Shown here: in pieces, positions 1-8,361 of the stretch
Layout of the letters: each line of letters begins with the position of its first letter
Numbering within the stretch: position 1 is the stretch's first letter
NCBI GenBank assembly: GCA_018240785.1
Contig: JAFEFC010000027.1
Coordinates: 1 to 64,000 of the forward strand
Length of the DNA stretch: 64,000 bases
Direction: 5' to 3'
From: Pseudomonadota bacterium
GTDB lineage: Bacteria; Pseudomonadota; Gammaproteobacteria; Burkholderiales; Rhodocyclaceae
Program-made: the position numbers and the translations under genes
Notes under the pieces: model-generated
What the model was told of the DNA's origin: nothing
The model's database searches: none
Seen by the model: only the letters and a program-made list of their open reading frames with translations

Positions 1-155
1 ACATGATCGAACTCCCGAACAGGCACACGCAAGATGTCCCGTTTATTACATTGACATCGAATCAGGGCGTGCACGGACGCGCGACCCAACGGACGGATCG
101 CTCGAAACCACGGTGGAAAGACAGACAGAGGCGGGCGGGCGCAGGCCGCAGCCGA

Positions 156-389
156 TCAGGGCACGCCGGTGGTAACCTGGCTGACGCGGTTACCCGCCGC
201 GTCGTACGTGTAGGTGACGACGACGCCGTTACTGTAGGTGGCCGTCTTGAGCCGGCCCAACGTGTCGTAGGTGTAGCTCACCGAACCGGCCAACGCCGGT
301 ACCGCAAGCCCCAGCATGGCCGCGACAGCCATGAGACGAATCCCCGCGCCCACCGTCGGCGTGCGCTTGACGATCTGTTTCCCGCTCAT
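156..389 (-). CDS. small secreted YD-repeat (RHS-like) protein
   Basis: A 77-residue protein. The start is placed at the ATG at 387-389 because a GAGGGGGAG ribosome site lies just upstream; an upstream ATG at 437 would extend it without such a site. Residues 1-34 form a signal peptide (basic, then AVAAMLGLAVPALAG). The rest is two YD repeats (SYTYDTLGRLKTATY and TYTYDAAGNRVSQV), the motif that builds RHS/Tc toxin shells. A complete RHS protein has dozens of repeats, a core and a toxin tip; none of that is here, so this is an orphan repeat protein or a remnant. It faces away from the secretion genes. The function is unknown. Confidence 0.6.
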   Translation of the reverse strand: MSGKQIVKRTPTVGAGIRLMAVAAMLGLAVPALAGSVSYTYDTLGRLKTATYSNGVVVTYTYDAAGNRVSQVTTGVP

Positions 390-541
390 CGGCTCCCCCT
401 CTCGCATAACCGGCTTTGCTCCTCTCACGTTCGTCACAGGATTCGATTACACTCTGACGGCATAAGTGGATTGCATGAGCGCATTGTTGGAAACAACCCT
501 CAGAATGTCAACCGAGAACGCCAATTAAATATTCATTACAG

Positions 542-1615
542 ATGAGTGGCAGAGGCAGAACACCCGCACCGTACGACGCCCGGCAGGCCGTGAGATCTCG
601 TCTCCTGCCTGCGCTCCAGAGCGCCTGGCAATGGTGGCGGGAAGAAATGGCCTGGCTCATCGCGCCGATTGCGGGGCGCGTCTCGGGCGCGCGCACGCCT
701 GTCGTACTCACAACCACGGCCAGCGGTGAGCTTTGCCTTCCGTCTCAGGGCGATGAGCTGGCAATGGAATGGCAGGCGGCGTGCCCAGGCCGCTCGGTCG
801 TCATCCTGCTACATCCCGCGGTGGTCATGCGATTGCCTATCACACTGCCTCGTTCGGCACGGCGTAATCTGCGAGAGGCCGTTGGTTACCACCTCTCGGT
901 GGAGGCACCCACGGACCCGGCAACGCTCCATTTCGGTATCGATGCTGTGAGGTCACGCGCTGACCGAGAGGAAATCGTCGTGGAGGCCATTCTGTGTGCG
1001 CGTGCGCTTGTGGCGAACCTGGAGACTGCAGTCGAGCAAGCCGGTGCAAGCGGCTGCCTGGTCGGGTTTTCAGACAAGGGGAATGCTGCTCCCGAGGTCA
1101 CGTTCGCTGTTTCGCGTGCGGTAAGGCGCAACATGGCGACAACGCGTCTCAACCGGTGGTTGCTGACCGCTGCCTGCGCGATTGCCTTGTCAATCGGGCC
1201 CGCGCTCTATGCAAGCGCCTCATGGCTTGCGTTTCGAACCGAAGCCAGCATCGCCCACAAGAGAAGTGAGCAGGGGGAGGCGATAGGCCTGGCCGAAGAG
1301 TCGGCACGGCTTGACGCCGTACGGGACGCACTCGCCGCCGCGCGCAACTCACCGGAGCTTTTGCACGTTCTGGAGGATCTCGCGGTTCATTTGCCCAGGC
1401 AGGCTTGGGTGAGCCAACTCCACTTCGACCGCGTCCGCATCAAGCTCGCAGGATTTGCTGAAGATCCGACGGCGATCGCTCGTTCGCTCGAGGAGGCGAA
1501 CGCCCTCGCGGGAGTCAAGCTGGAGTCCGTGTCGCGAATGGATCCCGGATCAGGCGAGCCGAGGGGCTCACAGTTCGTCTTGCACGCAATGCTGAACGGA
1601 GATGGGCCGCAATGA
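542..1615 (+). CDS. GspL/PilN-like inner-membrane protein of a type II secretion fragment
   Basis: A 357-residue protein. Residues 1-200 are a cytoplasmic part with an actin-like flavour (RLPITLPRSARRNLREAVGYHL resembles the GspL/PilM-type region). One membrane helix follows at about 205-230. The periplasmic part, about 231-350, is coiled-coil plus a PilN-type fold (LLHVLEDLAVHLPRQAWVSQL). This is the layout of GspL in Xps-type type II secretion, where L and M link the ATPase to the envelope. It is first of five co-directional genes and its stop overlaps the next start by 4 bp (ATGA). The family call rests on topology, this motif and neighbours; sequence similarity was not computed. Confidence 0.7.
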   Translation: MSGRGRTPAPYDARQAVRSRLLPALQSAWQWWREEMAWLIAPIAGRVSGARTPVVLTTTASGELCLPSQGDELAMEWQAACPGRSVVILLHPAVVMRLPITLPRSARRNLREAVGYHLSVEAPTDPATLHFGIDAVRSRADREEIVVEAILCARALVANLETAVEQAGASGCLVGFSDKGNAAPEVTFAVSRAVRRNMATTRLNRWLLTAACAIALSIGPALYASASWLAFRTEASIAHKRSEQGEAIGLAEESARLDAVRDALAAARNSPELLHVLEDLAVHLPRQAWVSQLHFDRVRIKLAGFAEDPTAIARSLEEANALAGVKLESVSRMDPGSGEPRGSQFVLHAMLNGDGPQ

Positions 1616-2196
1616 GGGAACTCCCGACCGTTACGAGACGGTTGTTCGCGGTTTCCATTCTCATGCTGGGGCTGATCGCCGCTTGGTCGTTGCTGCTACG
1701 ACCGCTCTACCGAGCAACTGCAGGGGCCATCGAGCGCCTGAACGACGCGCGCTTCGAGCTGCGGCGCCTTGAAATGTTGGCCGCGGAAAACGATCGACTC
1801 ACTCCCGATGAGCTTGTCCGTCAGAAGCAGGTTATCGCAACACTCGTGTTCCCCTCACGTGTCGATAACGCAGTGTTTGTCGGCGCCGTGGACGACTTGG
1901 TGCGCAAATCAGGGGTGCAACTAACGGAACTTCGCGCTTCCGATCCGAGTGATGTGGGCGCTTTGACGCGATTTTCGCTCGATCTGCGCGCGACCGCTCG
2001 GGAAGAGGAACTCGTTCAACTGTTGGTTTGGATCGGTAGCCATCGACCGCTACTGACCATTGAGCGCGCGGTGATCATGTCTCCGCCCTCGAGTGGGGGC
2101 GTGGCCCCTTTGCCGCTCTCGATCGAGCTCCGGATTTTCGGCTTTTCCGCCGAACCGCAGGGTGCTGTGCTCAAGGCGAAGTCGAGTGATCAGTAA
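1612..2196 (+). CDS. GspM-like type II secretion protein
   Basis: A 194-residue bitopic protein. A membrane helix lies at about residues 10-28 (LFAVSILMLGLIAAWSLLL), followed by a coiled coil at about 35-70 and a small periplasmic alpha/beta domain ending in SIELRIFGF. This matches the Xps-type GspM family (T2SSM_b), the partner of GspL in the inner-membrane platform. The start overlaps the gspL-like stop by 4 bp and the end overlaps the next gene, which indicates translational coupling. GC is lower than in the core genes after 7.36 kb. Confidence 0.7.
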   Translation: MRELPTVTRRLFAVSILMLGLIAAWSLLLRPLYRATAGAIERLNDARFELRRLEMLAAENDRLTPDELVRQKQVIATLVFPSRVDNAVFVGAVDDLVRKSGVQLTELRASDPSDVGALTRFSLDLRATAREEELVQLLVWIGSHRPLLTIERAVIMSPPSSGGVAPLPLSIELRIFGFSAEPQGAVLKAKSSDQ

Positions 2197-2713
2197 GCGG
2201 ACGGGCGTTCTTGTCGCCTTCAACGCGTGCGCTGCCAGCGCGCTTCTGCTCGCACATTGGATCGCACTCGGGGACTCGAACCCTCAGCCGCGGCAAGAAC
2301 GGGCGGGTGAATCGGCCAGTAGATCGAGCGAGATGGAACGTCTTGGCCGTTGGCCTAGCCCCGACTCGACAGCGCTGGAAAAGACGCTGCTGTTCTCCCC
2401 GTCGCGGACTCGCATCGTGCCGCCACCGCCCGCGTCCTCGACCGCCCCCCCTCCCAGCCCGCCGCGCCTGGTCGGCATCATCGGCGCGATCGGGCACAAG
2501 CGCCTTGCCCTTCTGGAAAACGATGGCGCGACCTACCGAAGGCTCGTCGGGAGCGGCGACAGCTTCGAAGAGTGGGTGGTGGGCTCGATCACCCCAGGGG
2601 CCGTTCAACTCCGGCTTCGTTCAAACCTCGATGGCGATGTTCCTGCATCGCTGGATGTCACTGTCCGACTGAGATCATCCATGTCGCTCCCCGGTATCTC
2701 GACCAATGAGTAA
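2186..2713 (+). CDS. GspC/XpsN-like type II secretion linker protein
   Basis: The start is the GTG at 2186-2188, which overlaps the previous gene and has AAGGCG seven bases upstream; this gives 175 residues. There is an N-terminal membrane helix at about residues 7-25, a variable stretch, a proline-rich hinge (PPPPASSTAPPPSPP, about 74-88), then a compact beta domain (LVGIIGAIGHKRLALLE to about residue 155). A helix, Pro hinge and HR-type beta domain is the plan of GspC and of the XpsN protein, which bridges platform and secretin. Its position between M and D fits the xps order M-N-D. The assignment is by architecture. Confidence 0.6.
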   Translation: MISKRTGVLVAFNACAASALLLAHWIALGDSNPQPRQERAGESASRSSEMERLGRWPSPDSTALEKTLLFSPSRTRIVPPPPASSTAPPPSPPRLVGIIGAIGHKRLALLENDGATYRRLVGSGDSFEEWVVGSITPGAVQLRLRSNLDGDVPASLDVTVRLRSSMSLPGISTNE

Positions 2714-4787
2714 CGTCACCCTATTCGTGCTGAGCATCGTCCTGCTGGCGGGCGTCAACGGCTGCTCGACGACTCCGCCTCGTGAGCCCGCCCGTCTCTC
2801 GACCTGGAAAGTTGTCCCGACCCCACAGGCGCGATCGGCCGAGGATCCGGTGTCGCCCGCCGTCAGCGGTCTGGATCGTTCCGCGCGTGCCGGCACCGAG
2901 TACTTTGAGTCGGGGCGAGTTGAGCCCCCCAATGTCAATGCGAGCCCGTCGGCTCGAACTGAGGCGGGTGAGCGCTTCGAACTCAACTTCAACGAAGCCG
3001 ACATACGGGGGGTCATTGATGCTGTTCTCGGTGACATGCTCAAGCTTGACTATGTCGTGTCTCCGGCCGTACAGGGCCGTATCACCCTTCGAACCAGTCG
3101 CCCGGTTTCGAAAGCCTCCCTCCTGTCGGCTCTCGAGGCGGCATTGGGCACCGTCTCGGCTGCATTGCTAAGGGATGGGCAGACCGTCAGCGTCGTCCCC
3201 TGGAGCGAGGCGCCGCAACGGGTCCGGCCCGCACAACGTCTCGCGTCCTCGATGCCCCCTGCCCCGGGTTACGCCGTGGAAATCATTCCTTTGCGCTACG
3301 TGAACGCCAAGGACATGCAGTCCGTTCTGGATGCCTTTGTACCCAAAGGGACGATACTGCAAGCGGACACCCATCATGGTCACCTGGTGGTGGCCGGCAG
3401 CAGCCAGGACCGTGGCGCCATACTGCGCACCATCGAGAATTTTGACGTGGATTGGCTGACGGGTATGACCTTCGCGCTTTACCGGCTTGCCCAGACCAGG
3501 CCTGAGGTCCTCGTCACCGAGCTCAAGGAGATCTTCCAGGGCAAGCTCGACCTCTTTACGACCCGAGTCCGGCTGGTTCCTCTCGAACGAATGCAAGCGG
3601 TGCTGGGGGTCGCGCGAAACAAGGCGGACCTGGAACTCCTTGGCGAATGGGTTGCCCGCCTTGACGTCTCGAAGACGGGAGCGCAGCGGATCTTCGTGTA
3701 CAACGTTCAAAATGGAAACGCAAAAGATCTGGTGGCTTCGCTCCGGCAAGTCCTGACCGGCGAGATTCCGCCAGCGGCAACCGCAAGTCCGGGGACAGCT
3801 CAGATGCCGCGGTCTTCGATGCCTGCGGCGACTTCACTGTCCGCCACGCCTACCGTGACGGGTCCGCAATCAAACATCGGGAGGCTCGTTGCAATCGAGG
3901 AGAACAATTCCTTGATGTTCTACGGATCGGAAGACGAGTATGGGGTCATTAAGGAGGCGCTCAAGCAGATCGACGTGCTGCCGCGCCAAGTGATGATCGA
4001 GGCGTTCTTGGCGGAGGTGACGCTCAACAACAACCTCCGCTACGGTGTTCAGTGGTTCTTCGATTCGGGTGAGAACACGGTCACGCTGAGCGCCGCGGAC
4101 ACCGGCGCAGTCGCCTCACAGTTCCCCGGTTTCTCATACGTCTACTCCGGGAAAGCGAATGCCCGCATCGTCTTGAATGCGCTCCAATCGAAGACTGAAG
4201 TCAAGATCCTCTCGGCTCCCAAGATTTCTGTTCTGAATAACCAGAAGGCGAGTCTCCAGGTGGGCGACCAGGTTCCGATCGTCACTCAAACCTCGCAGGG
4301 GACCGACGTCGCCGGCTCTCCGGTCATCAACACGATCCAGATGCGCGACACCGGCGTGATTCTGGAAGTGACCCCTCGCGTCAACGACAACGGCAACGTA
4401 ATTCTCGATGTCATGCAGGAAGTGAGCGAGGTCGCACAAACCACCTCGTCGGGCATCGATTCACCAACCATCCAGCGACGGAAAATCCATAGTGTCGTTG
4501 CGACCCGCGATGGCTTCACGGTCGCGCTCGGTGGTCTGATCCGCGAGAGCGGCGGAGCCGGCAACAGTGGCGTGCCACTGCTCAAGGATGTGCCGGTTGT
4601 CGGCAATCTGTTCAGGAACAACACCTCCGATACTCGCCGCACCGAACTGGTTGTCCTGCTTGTGCCCCACGTCATGCGCAATCAAATGGAGACGCAATCG
4701 GTCGTCGATGCGCTGGTTGATGGCCTCGAGGCAGCCTCCCGACTGGCCGAGCATGCGCGCCCGCTTGCACCGTCACGCGCGCGGTAG
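2706..4787 (+). CDS. gspD: type II secretion secretin GspD (lipoprotein)
   Basis: A 693-residue outer-membrane secretin. The signal peptide ends at a lipobox-like VNG-C20, so the N-terminus is probably lipidated. An N0 domain lies at about 92-165 (FELNFNEADIRGVIDAVLG), followed by N1 at about 188-247, N2 at about 253-318, N3 at about 325-425 interrupted by a Ser/Thr/Pro-rich insert (355-387), and the secretin barrel at about 428-658. The inner-gate signature VPLLKDVPVVGNLF is at about 623-636, and the C-terminal strand reads ELVVLLVPHV. The length is normal for GspD. It overlaps both neighbours in one reading unit. It would form the exit pore for folded periplasmic substrates. Confidence 0.93.
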   Translation: MSNVTLFVLSIVLLAGVNGCSTTPPREPARLSTWKVVPTPQARSAEDPVSPAVSGLDRSARAGTEYFESGRVEPPNVNASPSARTEAGERFELNFNEADIRGVIDAVLGDMLKLDYVVSPAVQGRITLRTSRPVSKASLLSALEAALGTVSAALLRDGQTVSVVPWSEAPQRVRPAQRLASSMPPAPGYAVEIIPLRYVNAKDMQSVLDAFVPKGTILQADTHHGHLVVAGSSQDRGAILRTIENFDVDWLTGMTFALYRLAQTRPEVLVTELKEIFQGKLDLFTTRVRLVPLERMQAVLGVARNKADLELLGEWVARLDVSKTGAQRIFVYNVQNGNAKDLVASLRQVLTGEIPPAATASPGTAQMPRSSMPAATSLSATPTVTGPQSNIGRLVAIEENNSLMFYGSEDEYGVIKEALKQIDVLPRQVMIEAFLAEVTLNNNLRYGVQWFFDSGENTVTLSAADTGAVASQFPGFSYVYSGKANARIVLNALQSKTEVKILSAPKISVLNNQKASLQVGDQVPIVTQTSQGTDVAGSPVINTIQMRDTGVILEVTPRVNDNGNVILDVMQEVSEVAQTTSSGIDSPTIQRRKIHSVVATRDGFTVALGGLIRESGGAGNSGVPLLKDVPVVGNLFRNNTSDTRRTELVVLLVPHVMRNQMETQSVVDALVDGLEAASRLAEHARPLAPSRAR

Positions 4788-5553
4788 GGGTTTCGTCCTC
4801 CTGCACACGCTGTGGCTACTTCTCATGGCGGCAACCCTTGCCGCGAGTTCGATGGCCACGGTCCTCTATTCGACCGAGGAACTTTCGATTTCGGAACAAC
4901 GGCTCAGAGCGGACCTTGCACACGAGTCTGCCGTTGAGTGGGTCATCCACGACATTCTTGCCAACGGGAGCAGAAGCCCCTGGATCGGCGACGGGGTCGT
5001 CATTCAGGAGGTGAAGATCGCGGAGCGGTTGGTCAGTGTTTCGGTTCAGCAGACTACAGGACTCGTGGATCCGGTGACGTCCGATCCGCAGGTGCTGAAC
5101 CGCCTACTGAAACGCCTTACCCAAGTCCCCTCGAGTCAAAGCTCTTCGGTCGAGCGATCAGCAATTAGCATTCGCCCCGCCACCTATGCGGATCTTCAGG
5201 CAATGCTCGGCCTCGACCAAGAGGGGTTTGCCTGTCTCTACCCACACGTTACGCTTTACTCCGGCCGGGCGGAGCCGGAAGGGCGGTATGCGTCGAGCTA
5301 TCTTGCGGACCTTCTCGGGCTGACATCCGATTCGCTAGGAGGTCGCTCGATCCTGACTGACAGTCCTGCCCATACCGTCGTTGGCAGGACGTTTCGTGTG
5401 AATGCTCGTTCCAGCAGCGAGCAGGGTGCCACCGCTGGGCTTTCTGTCGAAGTGACAATCACAGGGCAAATCGATCCCAGCCATCTTGTTAGAAGCCGGC
5501 AACGCATCGCCGCCACCGCGGATAAAGCAATGAAGTGCGGCGGACCGACGTAA
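4753..5553 (+). CDS. GspK-like minor pseudopilin
   Basis: The likely start is the ATG at 4753, inside the end of gspD (35-bp overlap), giving 266 residues. The N-terminus has the class III signal plan: a basic leader, Gly13, then a hydrophobic helix FVLLHTLWLLLMAATL. His stands at the position where most pseudopilins have Glu5, as expected for the tip pseudopilin GspK, which usually lacks Glu5. The globular part carries the GspK-like stretch on conversion to a tip domain (GLVDPVTSDPQVLNRLLKRL; PATYADLQAMLGL). No GspG, H, I or J follows, and the next gene faces the other way. Confidence 0.7.
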   Translation: MRARLHRHARGRGFVLLHTLWLLLMAATLAASSMATVLYSTEELSISEQRLRADLAHESAVEWVIHDILANGSRSPWIGDGVVIQEVKIAERLVSVSVQQTTGLVDPVTSDPQVLNRLLKRLTQVPSSQSSSVERSAISIRPATYADLQAMLGLDQEGFACLYPHVTLYSGRAEPEGRYASSYLADLLGLTSDSLGGRSILTDSPAHTVVGRTFRVNARSSSEQGATAGLSVEVTITGQIDPSHLVRSRQRIAATADKAMKCGGPT

Positions 5554-5615
5554 CGACGAGCGATCTGGAGATGACCCAAAGTCGCTAACGTTCCATCGGC
5601 GGTCTTTGAGCAATT

Positions 5616-5639
5616 ATTCGCTTTTTTCGCGAATTTTTG
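5616..5639 (+). terminator. possible intrinsic terminator after the secretion genes
   Basis: A 6-bp perfect stem (ATTCGC at 5616-5621 with GCGAAT at 5629-5634), a 7-base loop and a TTTTTG run follow, 62 bp after the gspK-like stop and just before the end of the convergent gene. The stem is short and mostly AT at its base, so it is a weak candidate. Confidence 0.35.
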
Positions 5640-5644
5640 TGAAT

Positions 5645-7285
5645 CTACAATCGCGCGTTGTCCGTCTCGACCACCCTTCCGATCACGGGGAGCAGTTTGA
5701 GCAAGCTATGCGTCAAGCAGTGAATGCTCGGCTCCGCAATCTCCAGTACCAAGGCTGCGCTTTGGGCGTTCTGCTCCTCAACAATTGCCAACCGGCGAAG
5801 CGCCATGCCGCACTCGATGACCTCGGTGAAGCAAGCCCTGCGCTGACGCACCTGTCCTGCCTCATCAGAGAACAGCAGTTCAGGAAGCAGTTCTCCATCC
5901 TCATCGACAGCGACCGGCAGCGAAAAAACCGGAACAGCCCTGCCATTGGGGGCTATGAGCCGGATCGTTCTGTCGTTCTTGCCGCTTGTGGCGATCTCGC
6001 GACGAATCTGGGCAAGTGCCTTACGTACGAAGTGGGGTAGTGGAGGCTTCCTGTTCGTCGGCGAATCAGCCTCTGGTTGCGTGGCCAAATCGATCCCGGC
6101 TGCGTCGGATGAACCATCCGGCTCGCCAAACGCGACCTGCTCGATGCTGCCGTTGCTGCGTATCAAGAAAACGTCCGCGTTCGCAAGGCTCTCGATCTTC
6201 TCCTTCCAGACCGGTTTGCGCAGAAGGTCTGGAAAGCGCTTCTTGGTCGTAAAGCCTCCAGAATGCTGCGACTTACGAGCACTGGGATCGTCATCGACCG
6301 TCTTTGTTCGATGCGAGAGCTGGCTTACTTGACGAGCGCCGGTCGCGTCCCGGCTACTTCCCGGGCTTCGTGCGCCTTGGGCGTTGCGCCGGGACGTTTC
6401 ATAGGAAAGGGAGCGAAACGGGAAGGCGTGCGAGCAGGAACGAAGTTGATAAGCCAGGAACGTGGCTCTTGGCGCATCGCCAAAGGGCAACCAAACGCCA
6501 GTTACAGTGAGGTTCGTCTCGCCTTCGAACGGAAAGCCGGTATACGGGTAGGCCACCTGCCCACTCGCTACAGCTTTCTGGCAGGAAATGTGGATGCCAG
6601 CCGCAGAGCGCCAGGCAAGTCGATCGCCAGCCATCCTGGCAATATCTGAGGCCGATGCCCCGGATATCCCGGGAGCGAGGACAAGGTGCATGTGCCGGGA
6701 GCCTGGATCGAACGACTTGCTCGACCACAGCGCCGCCACGCTGAGCGGCATGGAAAAGAGCCGTTGGAGCAGGTTGCTCGACGAGCCGAAGTAAAAGCGG
6801 ATGATCTCCACGCAAGGGATCAGCAGCCTGCGACCGCCCCCCAGCGAAACCGCCACGCAGTAAGCCTGCGTGTGAAGCCGATGCCACGGGTGGGCGTGCA
6901 GTGGAATCAGAAATTTTTCGTCTACTGCCAGACCTGCCTTAATGAAGCCGGTGGGGCCGGGCACGATCTGGACGTTTGGAAAGGTTTCGGCATGGTACGT
7001 TGGCGAGGCGATCAAACGGCCGCCCTGCCACAGATCGCCGATCGCCAGCAGCGGCAATACCGCAACGGGCGCCCAGACCTCCCTCTGGTGCATGTGATCC
7101 GTGCCGCCAGGCTGCAAAAGCGCCTCAGCGTCATTCGGCTCGCACCGCAGCGGCGAAATCGCCACCTTGATGCTGGGTTGGGCGTAGCGCCGAACACTCC
7201 CGGGGTAGGCGCACTCGCCGAACCAGTCCAGACGCCAGACTCGTTCGTCTGGCGTCAAACTGGGAAAATTCGGGAGCGGACTCAT
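5645..7285 (-). CDS. unknown 546-residue protein, possibly TnsE-like
   Basis: I do not recognise this protein with certainty. The start chosen is the ATG at 7285; a TTG three codons upstream is possible. There is no signal peptide or clear membrane helix. Notable segments are RRLLIPCVEIIRFYFGSSSN (about residues 154-173), a turn of hydrophilic low-complexity sequence (about 290-340), and a C-terminal alpha/beta part. From memory, Tn7 TnsE (538 residues) shares the overall length, an IPxxExxRxxF-type motif in the first half and a similarly placed hydrophilic middle. This suggests, but does not prove, a distant TnsE relative. The lower GC and the direct repeats at its 5' side fit a mobile origin. 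Confidence 0.6.
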   Translation of the reverse strand: MSPLPNFPSLTPDERVWRLDWFGECAYPGSVRRYAQPSIKVAISPLRCEPNDAEALLQPGGTDHMHQREVWAPVAVLPLLAIGDLWQGGRLIASPTYHAETFPNVQIVPGPTGFIKAGLAVDEKFLIPLHAHPWHRLHTQAYCVAVSLGGGRRLLIPCVEIIRFYFGSSSNLLQRLFSMPLSVAALWSSKSFDPGSRHMHLVLAPGISGASASDIARMAGDRLAWRSAAGIHISCQKAVASGQVAYPYTGFPFEGETNLTVTGVWLPFGDAPRATFLAYQLRSCSHAFPFRSLSYETSRRNAQGARSPGSSRDATGARQVSQLSHRTKTVDDDPSARKSQHSGGFTTKKRFPDLLRKPVWKEKIESLANADVFLIRSNGSIEQVAFGEPDGSSDAAGIDLATQPEADSPTNRKPPLPHFVRKALAQIRREIATSGKNDRTIRLIAPNGRAVPVFSLPVAVDEDGELLPELLFSDEAGQVRQRRACFTEVIECGMALRRLAIVEEQNAQSAALVLEIAEPSIHCLTHSLLKLLPVIGRVVETDNARL

Positions 7286-7292
7286 GGTCTCC

Positions 7293-7360
7293 AAATTTGC
7301 ACGGATCGATGTAAATTTGCAGAGATCGATGTGAACTAGCTTTTATCGATGGAATTTACA
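7293..7360. repeat. phased 20-bp direct repeats between the unknown gene and lipA
   Basis: Two adjacent 20-bp units, 7293-7312 and 7313-7332, differ at only three positions (AAATTTGC, then ACGG or AGAG, then ATCGATGT). A third, degenerate unit at 7333-7352 keeps the ATCGAT core in phase: cores lie at 7305, 7325 and 7345, exactly 20 bp apart. The array ends with TTTACA 1 bp before the lipA stop codon. It overlaps the ribosome site of the minus-strand gene. It could be a repressor operator or the protein-binding end of a transposon with TGT/ACA termini. Confidence 0.75.
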
Positions 7361-7361
7361 C

Positions 7362-8309
7362 TTACACCACGCCGGCGCCGTGCGCCTGCTGGTCGGCCCA
7401 GTAGCTGGAGCGCACCATCGGGCCGCAGGCGGCGTTCTTGAAGCCCATCTTCAGCGCTTCGGTCTCGAACATCTTGAAGGTGTCGGGATGCACGTAGCGC
7501 AGCACCGGCAGATGGCCGGTGGAAGGCTGCAGGTACTGGCCGATGGTGAGCATCTCGACGTCGTGGGCGCGCAGGTCACGCATGACCTCGAGGATCTCCT
7601 CGTCGGTCTCGCCCAGGCCGACCATCAGGCCGGACTTGGTGGGCACCTCGGGATGGCGGGCCTTGAATTCCTTCAGCAGCTTCAGCGAATAGGCGTAGTC
7701 CGAACCCGGGCGGGCCTGCTTGTAGAGGCGCGGCACGGTCTCGAGGTTGTGGTTCATGACGTCGGGCGGCGCGGCGTCGAAGATCTCGAGCGCGATCTCC
7801 ATGCGGCCGCGGAAGTCGGGCACCAGCACTTCGATGCGGGTGGCGGGCGAGGCGGCGCGGGTCTCGCGGATGCAGTCGACGAAGTGCTGGGCACCGCCGT
7901 CGCGCAGGTCGTCGCGGTCCACCGAGGTGATCACCACGTAGTTCAGGCGCATTGCGGCGATGGTCTTGGCAAGGTCGGCCGGCTCGTTGGCGTTGAGCGG
8001 CTCGGGACGGCCGTGGCCGACGTCGCAGAACGGGCAGCGGCGGGTGCAGATGTCGCCCATGATCATGAAGGTGGCCGTGCCCTTGCCGAAGCATTCGTGG
8101 ATGTTCGGACAGGAGGCCTCCTCGCACACGGTGTGCAGCTTGTGCTCGCGCAGGGTTTCCTTGATCTCGTTGAAACGTTCGGCCTCGGGGCCGGCGCCAA
8201 GCTTGATACGGATCCACTCGGGCTTCTTCAGGCGTTCGGCGGGGACGATCTTGATGGGGATGCGGGCGGTCTTGTCGGCGCCGCGCTGCTTGCGCGCTGG
8301 GGTTTCCAT
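7362..8309 (-). CDS. lipA: lipoyl synthase
   Basis: A 315-residue radical-SAM enzyme that inserts two sulfurs into the octanoyl chain on lipoyl-carrier domains, completing the cofactor after LipB. The auxiliary cluster cysteines are C62, C67 and C73 ([12 protein letters not shown]), the radical-SAM cysteines are C88, C92 and C95 (CTRRCPFC), and the C-terminal RSS motif holds the cluster-ligand serine. The start at 8309 (METPARK) fits the family better than an upstream in-frame ATG. It lies 52 bp after lipB on the same strand and is the last gene of the core block before the accessory segment. Confidence 0.97.
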   Translation of the reverse strand: METPARKQRGADKTARIPIKIVPAERLKKPEWIRIKLGAGPEAERFNEIKETLREHKLHTVCEEASCPNIHECFGKGTATFMIMGDICTRRCPFCDVGHGRPEPLNANEPADLAKTIAAMRLNYVVITSVDRDDLRDGGAQHFVDCIRETRAASPATRIEVLVPDFRGRMEIALEIFDAAPPDVMNHNLETVPRLYKQARPGSDYAYSLKLLKEFKARHPEVPTKSGLMVGLGETDEEILEVMRDLRAHDVEMLTIGQYLQPSTGHLPVLRYVHPDTFKMFETEALKMGFKNAACGPMVRSSYWADQQAHGAGVV

Positions 8310-8361
8310 GGTCGCTGTTCTCTGTGGGTTCCGGGTAGGAAAACGGGGGCTCGGGGCGGGA

